From Candidatus Falkowiibacteriota bacterium (lineage in GTDB: Bacteria; Patescibacteriota; Patescibacteriia; Patescibacteriales; UBA12465), in contig CAIZYV010000112.1 of NCBI GenBank assembly GCA_903937325.1, positions 1-11,121 on the forward strand: 11,121 nucleotides of DNA. Reading direction: 5' to 3'. Of this stretch, positions 1 to 5,747 are shown piece by piece (positions within the stretch are counted from its first letter, which is position 1; each line of letters starts with the position of its first letter). The position numbers were made by a program, and so were the translations under genes. The notes under the pieces are model-generated. The model did not search any database. It saw only the letters and a program-made list of their open reading frames with translations, and was not told where the DNA came from.

Positions 1-108
1 CGTGTTGTTTCTAAGGAAGAAGCACTGGCGTTGTGTGATAAAGACAACGACTATGGTAGTTCTTGGAATGAAGATACAAAAATTAAAAACTTTTTTATTA
101 AGTCTTAA
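1..108 (+). CDS. C-terminal end of an unidentified protein (partial at the left edge)
   Basis: Reading from base 1, frame 1 is open for 35 codons and ends at TAA (106-108). The peptide is rich in charged residues, starts RVVSKEEALALCDKDNDYG and finishes with a lysine/phenylalanine-rich tail, which looks more like real protein than the other frame over the same bases. No family can be assigned from so short a tail. It overlaps the most likely start of the next gene (68) by 41 bases. That overlap is long for two adjacent genes, so the tail and the next frame could instead be one gene split by an indel in the six-T run at 91-96. I infer coding status from composition only. Confidence 0.5.
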   Translation, partial: RVVSKEEALALCDKDNDYGSSWNEDTKIKNFFIKS

Positions 109-676
109 TATCACTGACCATGCAGATATAAAAAAATTATTAGACTATTTAGATGTAGTTATTAGTAGAATGGCACCGTTTTATTTAGCCAAACAAACAG
201 TGGCGGAAAAAAATAAACTGATGAGCCGAGAAGAAATTAATAGACATGATAAAAATATTTTAGAGGCGGATATGCGTCTTTACGCCTTAGATTATTTTCT
301 CACGATGTACAAAGTTATTAGTGAGGAAAATAAAACAGATGTAATTAGATGCGGCTTTAGAGAATTACCCTCACTTTTACAGGATGCTATGGATGAGGAT
401 ATGCTTAAAAAAATTGTTTTCCGTCTTTTTGATGATAAATTAATGATGACAATGGCCAAAGATTATTATGAATATAAAAAGATTTTCTTAAATATATCAG
501 TTAGTGGAGAATTAACTAGAGAATCTGAAGCGGCGATTACAGAATCTCTTAAAAAATATATTTTATCTTTAATAAATGTGAGCGAAGAATTAGGGGCGAC
601 ACAAAATGATAATGGTATCATCGCTCCCTATAGGTATAGTAGTTTTGATGAATTAAAGGTGGCCTTAAATAGCTAA
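68..676 (+). CDS. Hypothetical helical protein, about 202 aa
   Basis: I do not recognise this family. The open frame extends left to a GTG at base 2, but the part before 68 translates to an unconvincing basic stretch and competes with a better frame, so I place the start at ATG 68; no Shine-Dalgarno sequence supports either choice. The product appears soluble and mostly alpha-helical, with amphipathic charged segments such as ADIKKLLDYLDVVISRM near the N-terminus. There is no signal peptide, membrane helix, cysteine pair or catalytic motif that I can see. Its stop is four bases before the methyltransferase gene, so the two are probably co-transcribed. Base composition is strongly AT-rich, like the two genes after it. 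It could also be the C-terminal part of the gene that enters at base 1 if a frameshift lies near 91-96. Confidence 0.65.
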   Translation: MKIQKLKTFLLSLNITDHADIKKLLDYLDVVISRMAPFYLAKQTVAEKNKLMSREEINRHDKNILEADMRLYALDYFLTMYKVISEENKTDVIRCGFRELPSLLQDAMDEDMLKKIVFRLFDDKLMMTMAKDYYEYKKIFLNISVSGELTRESEAAITESLKKYILSLINVSEELGATQNDNGIIAPYRYSSFDELKVALNS

Positions 677-680
677 TAGT

Positions 681-1829
681 ATGGAAAAAAAGGAGACAAA
701 TATTACTAAAAATAAAAAAGAAGCAGAGAGCCGCCGAGAAGTGCCTAAAAAATACAGCGGTCAGCGAACAATAAAAGAGCAGGCTCAGATCGTTTTAGAT
801 TTTTTTAAAAAAACTTTTCAGAAGAAGGAAGAAAAAATTTTTCAAGAAAGATTTGGCGCCCGCGATTATATCGAGACCTATTATCCGGTAATTGAAAATG
901 TGGCAGCGAGTCTGGAAACATTTAAAGAAGTGCAGACGGCTATTAAGAATAAGCCTGGTCGCTTTGACATGAGAGAGATTATGGAGACTAAACATCTGAA
1001 AGGAGAAGAAGTGGAGAATATTTTTATTTTTGATTTTCAAAGGAATGTATCTAAAGAATTACTTAAAGCTTTTCCAGCTGATCACATTAGAACTCTTGAT
1101 GTAGGCGGTGGGCCAACTGTTTATCAGCATATTTTTACTGCTATGGTTGCGGGAGACATTACCCATTCAGAATTTTTAGAACAAAATCGGCAAGAAGTTA
1201 GTAATTGGGTTCAGGGTCTGTCGGGGGGTTATAATTGGGATTCTTATTTTGAATTAATTAAGAATATTATCAAAGATGATGATAATTATATAAAAATAAT
1301 AGAAAATAATTTAGATTCTCTAGATGTTAGTATTCGGGAACACGCACTTATGATCCATTCTTTGCTTTATGGAGATACTTCTGATGGTATTAAAAAAAAT
1401 TTACAGAAAGTAATTGGCGATAAAATAATATTTGGCGATGTTTTTAAGCAAAATTTAGGCATAGAAGATGATAAAAATTCTTATGAGTTTGTTAATTCTG
1501 CCACCCGTGAGAGCGCGATAGAGCTGGTTACTTCCAACTTCACTATTGAATCAGCTACCAGTGATAAAGATAAGTGGCGCGATGGCATGCGGCATATTAT
1601 GGATCAAGTGAAAATCCATGGTTATCTGGCTATCTCCGCTATTCGTAATTCCTCTTGGTATAAAGTTGGCGGAGAAAGAATGCCCGCCGTAGCTATCAAT
1701 GAAGCCGAGCTGGCCGATGTACTGACTACTAATGGTTTTAAAATTTTAGATCAGAGAGTTTTAGAGGGCAGCAGCAAAGAAGATGATGGCTATGACGGCA
1801 TGATTTTTATTTTTGCTCAAAAAAATTAA
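681..1829 (+). CDS. NNMT/PNMT/TEMT-family SAM-dependent methyltransferase
   Basis: This is a class I SAM-dependent methyltransferase resembling nicotinamide, phenylethanolamine and indolethylamine N-methyltransferases. Three family hallmarks are visible: the active-site-capping segment FGARDYIETYYPV (about residues 58-70), the SAM-binding motif TLDVGGGPTVYQ (138-149) followed by ITHSEFLEQNRQEV (160-173), and the late segment SSWYKVGGERMP (324-335), equivalent to the SSYYMIGEQKF region of the animal enzymes. The family normally transfers methyl to an amine or ring nitrogen; the substrate here is unknown. At 382 residues it is longer than the roughly 265-residue animal proteins. The extra length is a lysine-rich N-terminus (1-50) and an acidic helical insertion (about 190-250) between the SAM-binding half and the later strands. 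The start is ATG 681, four bases after the preceding stop, without a Shine-Dalgarno sequence. A SpeD homologue follows 23 bases downstream. Confidence 0.85.
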   Translation: MEKKETNITKNKKEAESRREVPKKYSGQRTIKEQAQIVLDFFKKTFQKKEEKIFQERFGARDYIETYYPVIENVAASLETFKEVQTAIKNKPGRFDMREIMETKHLKGEEVENIFIFDFQRNVSKELLKAFPADHIRTLDVGGGPTVYQHIFTAMVAGDITHSEFLEQNRQEVSNWVQGLSGGYNWDSYFELIKNIIKDDDNYIKIIENNLDSLDVSIREHALMIHSLLYGDTSDGIKKNLQKVIGDKIIFGDVFKQNLGIEDDKNSYEFVNSATRESAIELVTSNFTIESATSDKDKWRDGMRHIMDQVKIHGYLAISAIRNSSWYKVGGERMPAVAINEAELADVLTTNGFKILDQRVLEGSSKEDDGYDGMIFIFAQKN

Positions 1830-1852
1830 ATTGATATTAGTTTAATAAAAAT

Positions 1853-2203
1853 ATGAAAACGAAAAGATTCCACCATATATTTGATTTAGAGGATTGCAAT
1901 CAAAAAATTAATGATCCTAAGATCTTACGTGATTTTTTAGAGGAATTAGTTAAAAAAGTAAAAATGAGTATTTTGGAGGGGCCGATTATTGCCCAAGGAA
2001 AACCTGAAAATCCAGGTTTTAGCGCTGTGGCGATTATAGATTTTTCTCATGTTTCTATTCATACTTTCGCTAATTCTAAAGAGGTTTTGATTGATGTTTT
2101 TTCTTGTAAAGAATATGATAAAGAAAAAGTTTTAAAATTATGTAAAAAATATTTTGCCTCTTCAACAACTAAAGTTAGGCAAAAAGAGGTTTGGTGGGGT
2201 TAA
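1853..2203 (+). CDS. SpeD-like pyruvoyl-dependent decarboxylase (AdoMet decarboxylase family)
   Basis: This 116-residue protein matches the short prokaryotic S-adenosylmethionine decarboxylase proenzyme, which self-cleaves at a serine to form a pyruvoyl cofactor. The core is DFSHVSIHTF (63-72) followed by DVFSC (81-85). Predicted catalytic residues are Ser65 (pyruvoyl precursor), His70 and Cys85; their spacing (+5, +20) equals that of Ser63, His68 and Cys83 in the Thermotoga maritima enzyme. The residue before the cleavage serine is Phe64 instead of the Glu of T. maritima; E. coli SpeD has Lys there, so this does not exclude processing. AdoMet decarboxylase is the default substrate call, but SpeD homologues specialised for arginine or ornithine are known, and no spermidine synthase gene is visible here. 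It lies just after the methyltransferase gene, probably in the same operon. I leave the symbol blank because the substrate is unproven. Confidence 0.82.
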   Translation: MKTKRFHHIFDLEDCNQKINDPKILRDFLEELVKKVKMSILEGPIIAQGKPENPGFSAVAIIDFSHVSIHTFANSKEVLIDVFSCKEYDKEKVLKLCKKYFASSTTKVRQKEVWWG

Positions 2204-2227
2204 ATATGTGCCAAAATTTGCATATTT
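2202..2227. repeat. AT-rich inverted repeat at the end of the SpeD-like gene
   Basis: AAATATG (2202-2208) and CATATTT (2221-2227) are perfect 7-base reverse complements separated by 12 bases. The left arm overlaps the TAA stop of the SpeD-like gene and the right arm overlaps the first two bases of the putative -35 box (2226-2231) of the helicase promoter. It could be an operator, or a weak hairpin closing the upstream transcript; there is no T-run of the usual terminator kind after it. Confidence 0.35.
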
Positions 2228-2255
2228 GACTTATTATGAAATTTCGTGTTATATT
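2226..2255 (+). promoter_or_regulatory. Putative sigma70-type promoter for the DEAD-box helicase gene
   Basis: TTGACT (2226-2231) is followed after 18 bases by TATATT (2250-2255). Transcription would start near 2262 and give a leader of about 70 bases before ATG 2332. A second TATAAT (2288-2293) lacks a good -35 partner but could serve as an alternative closer start. Assigned by eye from hexamer similarity only. Confidence 0.5.
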
Positions 2256-2300
2256 TAAAGGGTATTATGCTTCTCCATTTATTATCTTATAATTGTTGGA

Positions 2301-2331
2301 GCGGCTGGCTTGATCCCAGCTGCTTATTTTT
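2301..2331 (+). terminator. Terminator-like hairpin in the helicase leader (possible attenuator)
   Basis: GCGGCTGG (2301-2308) pairs with CCAGCTGC (2316-2323), 8 base pairs with one G-U, across a 7-base loop, followed directly by TTATTTTT (2324-2331) and then the helicase ATG. It has the form of an intrinsic terminator but lies inside the presumed leader of the next gene. An upstream segment, GCTTCTCCA (2269-2277), can pair with 2297-2305 apart from one mismatch, which would disrupt the 5' arm. This gives the layout of an attenuator, although no regulator is known. Confidence 0.5.
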
Positions 2332-4206
2332 ATGTTAAAAAAAGAATTACAAAATACCGGCCCAGAGCTTGATTTTTCTGGCCTCGGTATCAAAGACTCG
2401 ATTTTAAAAGTAATCGCTGATCTTGGTTTAAAAACTCCCACACCTATTCAGCATCAGGCCATCCCGATTGCGTTAAACGGTGAAGATATTGTCGGCATCG
2501 CTCAAACGGGTACAGGCAAGACTTTTGCTTTCGGTATTCCGATGTTGCAAAGACTTGCTTTAGTTAAGGGTCGCGGCTTAGTTCTATTGCCTACCAGAGA
2601 ATTGGCTGGCCAAGTAGAAAATAGCTTGCGCAGTCTCGGCGGCCCTTTGGGCCTACGGACCGTTTCTCTTATCGGCGGTGAAGCCATCGGCCGGCAATTG
2701 GTTGCTTTGCGCCGCCGCCCACATATTCTTGTCGCTACCCCTGGACGCTTAATTGACCACTTAAAACGCGGTTCTGTTCATCTTGATGATATTTCCGTTC
2801 TAGTCTTGGATGAAGCGGATATGATGTTCGATATGGGCTTTGCTCCGCAAATTGAAGAAGTTTTAAAACGTGTTCCTGAAAACAGACAGACTCTGCTTTT
2901 TTCGGCGACTATGCCTCCGTCTGTGATGAAGCTAGCAGAGAAACATCTGCGTGCGCCTTTACGCATAGAAGTTTCTCCGGCAGGAACAACTGCTGAACTG
3001 GTAGAACAGGAAATGTATCTTTTGCCTCGCGATGATCGCTGGGGTCAGCTTTTGCGTCTTTTGACGATATATAAAGAATCAGTATTAATTTTTGTTCGCA
3101 CTAAGCATGGTGCTTCCAAACTAGCAAAAAAATTACAGTTGGAAAAATTTAAAGCGGCCGAAATACATTCTAATCTTTCCTTTCCTCAGCGCCAGGCAGC
3201 TTTAGCTGGTTTTCGCAGCGGTCAGCATCGTATTTTAGTGGCTACTGATGTAGCCGCTCGTGGTCTTGATATTAATGATATTGAATTAGTTTTGAATTTT
3301 GATTTACCGGATAATTCTGAAGATTACGTTCATCGTATAGGTCGGACAGCCCGTGCCGGCAAGAAGGGTAAAGCTATTTCTTTTGTTGCTCCTGATCAGC
3401 GCCGCGAAATTCAAAAAATTGAAAAATTAATTCGTCAGAATTTACTGGTTACCACCATGGGTTCCCAGGCTTCAAGCCGTCCTTTTTCCAGGCCTATGTC
3501 TCAACCTGCTTCTCGCCCTGTTTCTCGGCCGATTGCAAATACTAGAGATAGGCGTCCGAAGGTGGTTAAAAAATTTGTTCAAGCAAGGGAGAAAAATCAG
3601 TTGCTTAAAGATACGTCTTCAACGTCTTCCTCTAGTCATAGTAGTTTGGGTTTTCGCAAACGTTCAGAAGTTGTCGATGTAACCGCTACCCCTGATTATT
3701 TGCGGCCATCTTTTTCTCGGCCGGAATCATCTTTTAAACGTCATGAAGGAAGGCCAGTTGCTAAAATTAGTTCTAATTTTTCTCGTCCGATGCGATCAAA
3801 TCAGTCTGTTCGTCCAGAAAGAAGCAGACGTCCAGGTGCTCCTGCCCATGAAATAGTGCCGCCGATCGTTAATCCTAGTTTTGAAGGCGGTAATCGTTTC
3901 GCTTTTCGTCGGGCGATGTATTTACTTAAAGAAGAGGCAAAGGGAAGACCGATGATGAATCGTGCTCCGCGCACTGTTGTCCCTAAAACTCTTAGTCGCA
4001 ATGCTGAGCCTAGCAAACCTGGGCGTCAAGCGGTCGCTTTTAATGACCGTAAGGTCGGTGTCCGTTCTTCTGGTTTTAAGATTTTTAAAAGCGGGGAAGG
4101 CCGTGCGAACGTTAATATGGTTGATAGTGATAAAGATCGTTCTCCACGATCTGCTCGTCCCGCTTTCCGAGCTAAGTCTTTCAGTCCGCGCTTTAAAAGA
4201 AAATAG
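2332..4206 (+). CDS. DEAD-box ATP-dependent RNA helicase with long Arg/Ser/Pro-rich tail
   Basis: A superfamily 2 RNA helicase that would use ATP to unwind short RNA duplexes, for example in ribosome assembly or mRNA turnover. All core motifs are intact: Q motif TPTPIQHQ (35-42), motif I AQTGTGKT (57-64), PTREL (87-91), TPGRL (136-140), DEAD (160-163), SAT (191-193), the ATDVAARGLD segment (304-313) and HRIGRTARAG (334-343). The core ends near residue 375. The remaining 250 residues are low-complexity, basic and rich in Arg, Ser and Pro, with repeated S-R-P steps near 381-400, and are probably a disordered RNA-binding tail. At 624 residues it exceeds a typical RhlE-type helicase of 400-450. 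ATG 2332 places the Q motif at the usual distance from the N-terminus. The gene has its own probable promoter and terminator and is visibly less AT-rich than the genes before it. RhlE, DeaD and CshA are not distinguished here. Confidence 0.95.
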   Translation: MLKKELQNTGPELDFSGLGIKDSILKVIADLGLKTPTPIQHQAIPIALNGEDIVGIAQTGTGKTFAFGIPMLQRLALVKGRGLVLLPTRELAGQVENSLRSLGGPLGLRTVSLIGGEAIGRQLVALRRRPHILVATPGRLIDHLKRGSVHLDDISVLVLDEADMMFDMGFAPQIEEVLKRVPENRQTLLFSATMPPSVMKLAEKHLRAPLRIEVSPAGTTAELVEQEMYLLPRDDRWGQLLRLLTIYKESVLIFVRTKHGASKLAKKLQLEKFKAAEIHSNLSFPQRQAALAGFRSGQHRILVATDVAARGLDINDIELVLNFDLPDNSEDYVHRIGRTARAGKKGKAISFVAPDQRREIQKIEKLIRQNLLVTTMGSQASSRPFSRPMSQPASRPVSRPIANTRDRRPKVVKKFVQAREKNQLLKDTSSTSSSSHSSLGFRKRSEVVDVTATPDYLRPSFSRPESSFKRHEGRPVAKISSNFSRPMRSNQSVRPERSRRPGAPAHEIVPPIVNPSFEGGNRFAFRRAMYLLKEEAKGRPMMNRAPRTVVPKTLSRNAEPSKPGRQAVAFNDRKVGVRSSGFKIFKSGEGRANVNMVDSDKDRSPRSARPAFRAKSFSPRFKRK

Positions 4207-4212
4207 TTTATT

Positions 4213-4242
4213 AACCGCTGCGACTATCGTGGCGGTTTTTTT
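4213..4242 (+). terminator. Intrinsic terminator after the helicase gene
   Basis: AACCGCTGCGA (4213-4223) pairs with TCGTGGCGGTT (4227-4237) over 11 base pairs including two G-U pairs, with a CTA loop, and the T-run continues to 4242. It starts seven bases after the helicase stop. Only 8 bases separate the end of the T-run from the next start codon (4251), so the structure also lies in the leader of the YgjP-like gene. Confidence 0.85.
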
Positions 4243-4250
4243 GTCTGGTT

Positions 4251-4781
4251 ATGATTAATTTAGAGATAAAACATCGGCGCGTCCGACGGGCACGGCATTT
4301 ACGTCTTAGTATTTCTGCCGACGGACGTGTCTTACTTACGCGTCCTTTTTGGGTGTCAGAAAAGAAAGCTCTTAATTTTCTGGAATCTAAGAAAGTTTGG
4401 CTTGAAGAAAAATGGCAAGAATTACAAATGAAGCCTGATAATTATTTCCGTCGTGGCGGACGCTTAGATTATCTTAAATATAAAGAAACAGCTCGGGCTT
4501 TAGTGGTGGCGAAAATAGAACATTTTAATTCTTTGTATAAATTTTCTTTTTCGCGTATCAGTATTCGTGACCAGCGTAGCCGCTGGGGCAGTTGTTCAAA
4601 AAATGGTGGTCTTAATTTTAATTATCGTCTCGTTTTTTTACCGGAAGAACTGCTTGATTATCTGGTTGTGCATGAACTCTGTCATCTGGGTGAATTAAAT
4701 CATAGTCCAGCTTTTTGGCGACTGGTTGAACGTTCTATTCCTGATTATTCTCGTCGTCGCCGAGCTTTGCGGTTGAGCTGA
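4251..4781 (+). CDS. YgjP-like (DUF45) zinc metallopeptidase domain protein
   Basis: A predicted zinc-dependent hydrolase of the YgjP/DUF45 group, related to SprT and WSS1-type metallopeptidases; the physiological substrate is not known. The C-terminal half carries the family signature: RDQRSRWGSC (107-115 region), then NFNYRLVFLP (122-131), then HELCHLGELNH. His141 and His145 of the HExxH motif and His151 are the predicted zinc ligands, with Glu142 the general base. The N-terminal 60 residues match the usual beta-rich opening followed by a helix ending in KKVWLEEKWQEL. At 176 residues it is somewhat shorter than many family members, but all catalytic residues are present. ATG 4251 is the only sensible start. 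There is no room for a conventional promoter between the helicase terminator and this ATG, so expression probably depends on read-through or on a promoter inside the helicase gene. It ends with TGA. Confidence 0.9.
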   Translation: MINLEIKHRRVRRARHLRLSISADGRVLLTRPFWVSEKKALNFLESKKVWLEEKWQELQMKPDNYFRRGGRLDYLKYKETARALVVAKIEHFNSLYKFSFSRISIRDQRSRWGSCSKNGGLNFNYRLVFLPEELLDYLVVHELCHLGELNHSPAFWRLVERSIPDYSRRRRALRLS

Positions 4782-4809
4782 TATCAATTTCTTTATATTA
4801 CTGTATGAA

Positions 4810-4838
4810 AAAAGCGGCCTTTTGCGAAGGTCGCTTTT
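4810..4838. terminator. Bidirectional intrinsic terminator between convergent genes
   Basis: AAAAGCGGCCTT (4810-4821) pairs with AAGGTCGCTTTT (4827-4838): 12 base pairs with one G-U and a five-base loop. It gives a T-run on the plus strand, and the A-run at 4808-4813 gives one on the minus strand, so it can end both the YgjP-like gene and the convergent membrane-protein gene whose stop lies at 4859. Confidence 0.85.
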
Positions 4839-4858
4839 GTGTGTGGCGTTTTGTCGGT

Positions 4859-5527
4859 CTAGCTGGCCAACTTTTTTTTCCAGTAATTTAATTTATATAT
4901 CGCGTTATCCATTACGCTTTCTTCAATTTCTTTGAAGCGATTATGGAGTACGAGCCGTTTTTGCTCAGCTTGAGAGCCTGGGCCATTTTGTTTTGTGACG
5001 GCGATATAATTATTTATTTCTGTCCGGATTGGGGCGAGAAGGTTATTATCTGTCCATAGTTTGATTTCTCCAATTTTTTCCGGGTACAGATAATTGAAAT
5101 TGCTTTCTTGCAAACAGTCTAATAGCCGTTGCATTAATTCTTCATCGTTGGCGCGGTAACTTATTAATAGTGAAATTCGTTCACTAATTGCTTCGTGTTG
5201 TGAAGTGTATCCAGATGATAGGGCATTAAGAGCTCTGTCATATATCTCTATTTCATCATTGATGAAATTTTCAGCCGCATGTTTTAATAAATGACGGATA
5301 TACAATGACGCCATTAATAAAAGAATAAATATCAATGATATTAATGACAGGGTCATGGGCATCGGATATGGTCCCATAATTGGCAGAAGGTTCAGTAATA
5401 AGGCAAAAATTAGGCCGGCACTGAACAGACAACACATCTCTACTACAAAAGTGCTTGTTCTTAGTCTTTTGATTTTTTTCAGAAAACGTTCGTTGTTTTC
5501 TAAATAATTTTCTGCTTCTTTTTTCAT
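4859..5527 (-). CDS. Hypothetical membrane protein with two transmembrane helices, 222 aa
   Basis: I do not recognise this family. A charged N-terminal helix (about 1-24) precedes two hydrophobic segments at about 27-50 and 57-80, separated by a short Pro/Gly/Met-rich turn (MGPYPMPM, 51-58). A predominantly helical, hydrophilic C-terminal domain of about 140 residues follows. If the positive-inside rule holds (KKIKRLR before helix 1 and a basic stretch after helix 2), both ends face the cytoplasm. No enzymatic motif or signal-peptidase site is visible. The start at 5527 (ATG on the minus strand) lacks a Shine-Dalgarno sequence; the stop is TAG. The gene is transcribed alone, away from the exporter operon and toward the shared terminator at 4810-4838. 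Two other hydrophilic frames over the 5' end are shadows. The gene is very probably real, since the frame is long and its hydropathy is well structured. Confidence 0.75.
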   Translation of the reverse strand: MKKEAENYLENNERFLKKIKRLRTSTFVVEMCCLFSAGLIFALLLNLLPIMGPYPMPMTLSLISLIFILLLMASLYIRHLLKHAAENFINDEIEIYDRALNALSSGYTSQHEAISERISLLISYRANDEELMQRLLDCLQESNFNYLYPEKIGEIKLWTDNNLLAPIRTEINNYIAVTKQNGPGSQAEQKRLVLHNRFKEIEESVMDNAIYKLNYWKKKLAS

Positions 5528-5575
5528 GGTTTACTTTTTTTTGGTTTTTAATTAACAATAATAAATAATCAATGT

Positions 5576-5604
5576 AAATTATCATTATTATTATATTCTG
5601 TCAA
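5576..5604 (-). promoter_or_regulatory. Putative promoter for the minus-strand membrane-protein gene
   Basis: On the minus strand a consensus TTGACA (5604-5599) is followed either by TAATTT after 17 bases (5581-5576) or by GATAAT after 15 bases (5583-5578). Either would start transcription around 5570, about 40 bases before the ATG at 5527. The region is so AT-rich that chance -10 matches are common, so only the TTGACA carries weight. Confidence 0.4.
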
Positions 5605-5618
5605 TATAATTTAAATTT

Positions 5619-5646
5619 AAGCATTTTTCTTTAGAAAATGATGCTT
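5619..5646. repeat. Inverted repeat between the divergent promoters
   Basis: AAGCAT (5619-5624) pairs with ATGCTT (5641-5646), and inside it TTTTC (5625-5629) pairs with GAAAA (5634-5638), leaving a TG bulge and a four-base loop. It is a low-GC hairpin or imperfect palindrome followed by TTTTATT. No plus-strand gene ends here, so an operator between the two divergent units is as plausible as a terminator. Confidence 0.4.
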
Positions 5647-5697
5647 TTATTCTATTTGGCCAATTTTTACAATATTTTTTCTTTTTTAGCGTATTTC

Positions 5698-5706
5698 TGT
5701 TATAAT
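5698..5706 (+). promoter_or_regulatory. Extended -10 promoter of the MacAB-like exporter operon
   Basis: TGTTATAAT (5698-5706) is a perfect extended -10 element (TG, one base, TATAAT). No good -35 hexamer lies 16-18 bases upstream, which is usual for extended -10 promoters. The predicted start is near 5713, leaving about 35 bases before ATG 5748. An in-frame TTG at 5715 would sit at the transcript's extreme 5' end, which argues against it as the start codon. Confidence 0.65.
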
Positions 5707-5747
5707 GAAAAAGATTGAACAATTATTTTTTTACTCATGATTATTTT

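Noticed and set aside
795..1040. Minus-strand open frame of 81 codons
   Set aside because: It lies fully inside the methyltransferase gene and its translation is a low-complexity Phe/Lys-rich peptide caused by A/T runs.
2502..2966. Two minus-strand open frames of about 60 codons
   Set aside because: Both are antisense to the conserved helicase motifs and show no protein-like features of their own.
3801..4016. Minus-strand open frame of 71 codons
   Set aside because: Antisense to the helicase tail, whose Arg/Ser-rich codons leave the opposite strand open by composition.
3962..4258. Plus-strand open frame of 98 codons overlapping the helicase end and the YgjP-like start
   Set aside because: It is a frame-shifted reading of the helicase tail, runs through the terminator hairpin, and gives a Leu/Val/Ser-rich peptide without real hydropathy structure.
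5271..5585. Minus-strand open frame of 104 codons
   Set aside because: It overlaps the start of the two-helix membrane protein in another frame; the longer frame has a coherent membrane topology and this one does not.
5715..5747. TTG 5715 as start of the adaptor gene
   Set aside because: It would add 11 residues at the very 5' end of the predicted transcript; ATG 5748 gives a standard Lys-rich N-terminus before the membrane helix.
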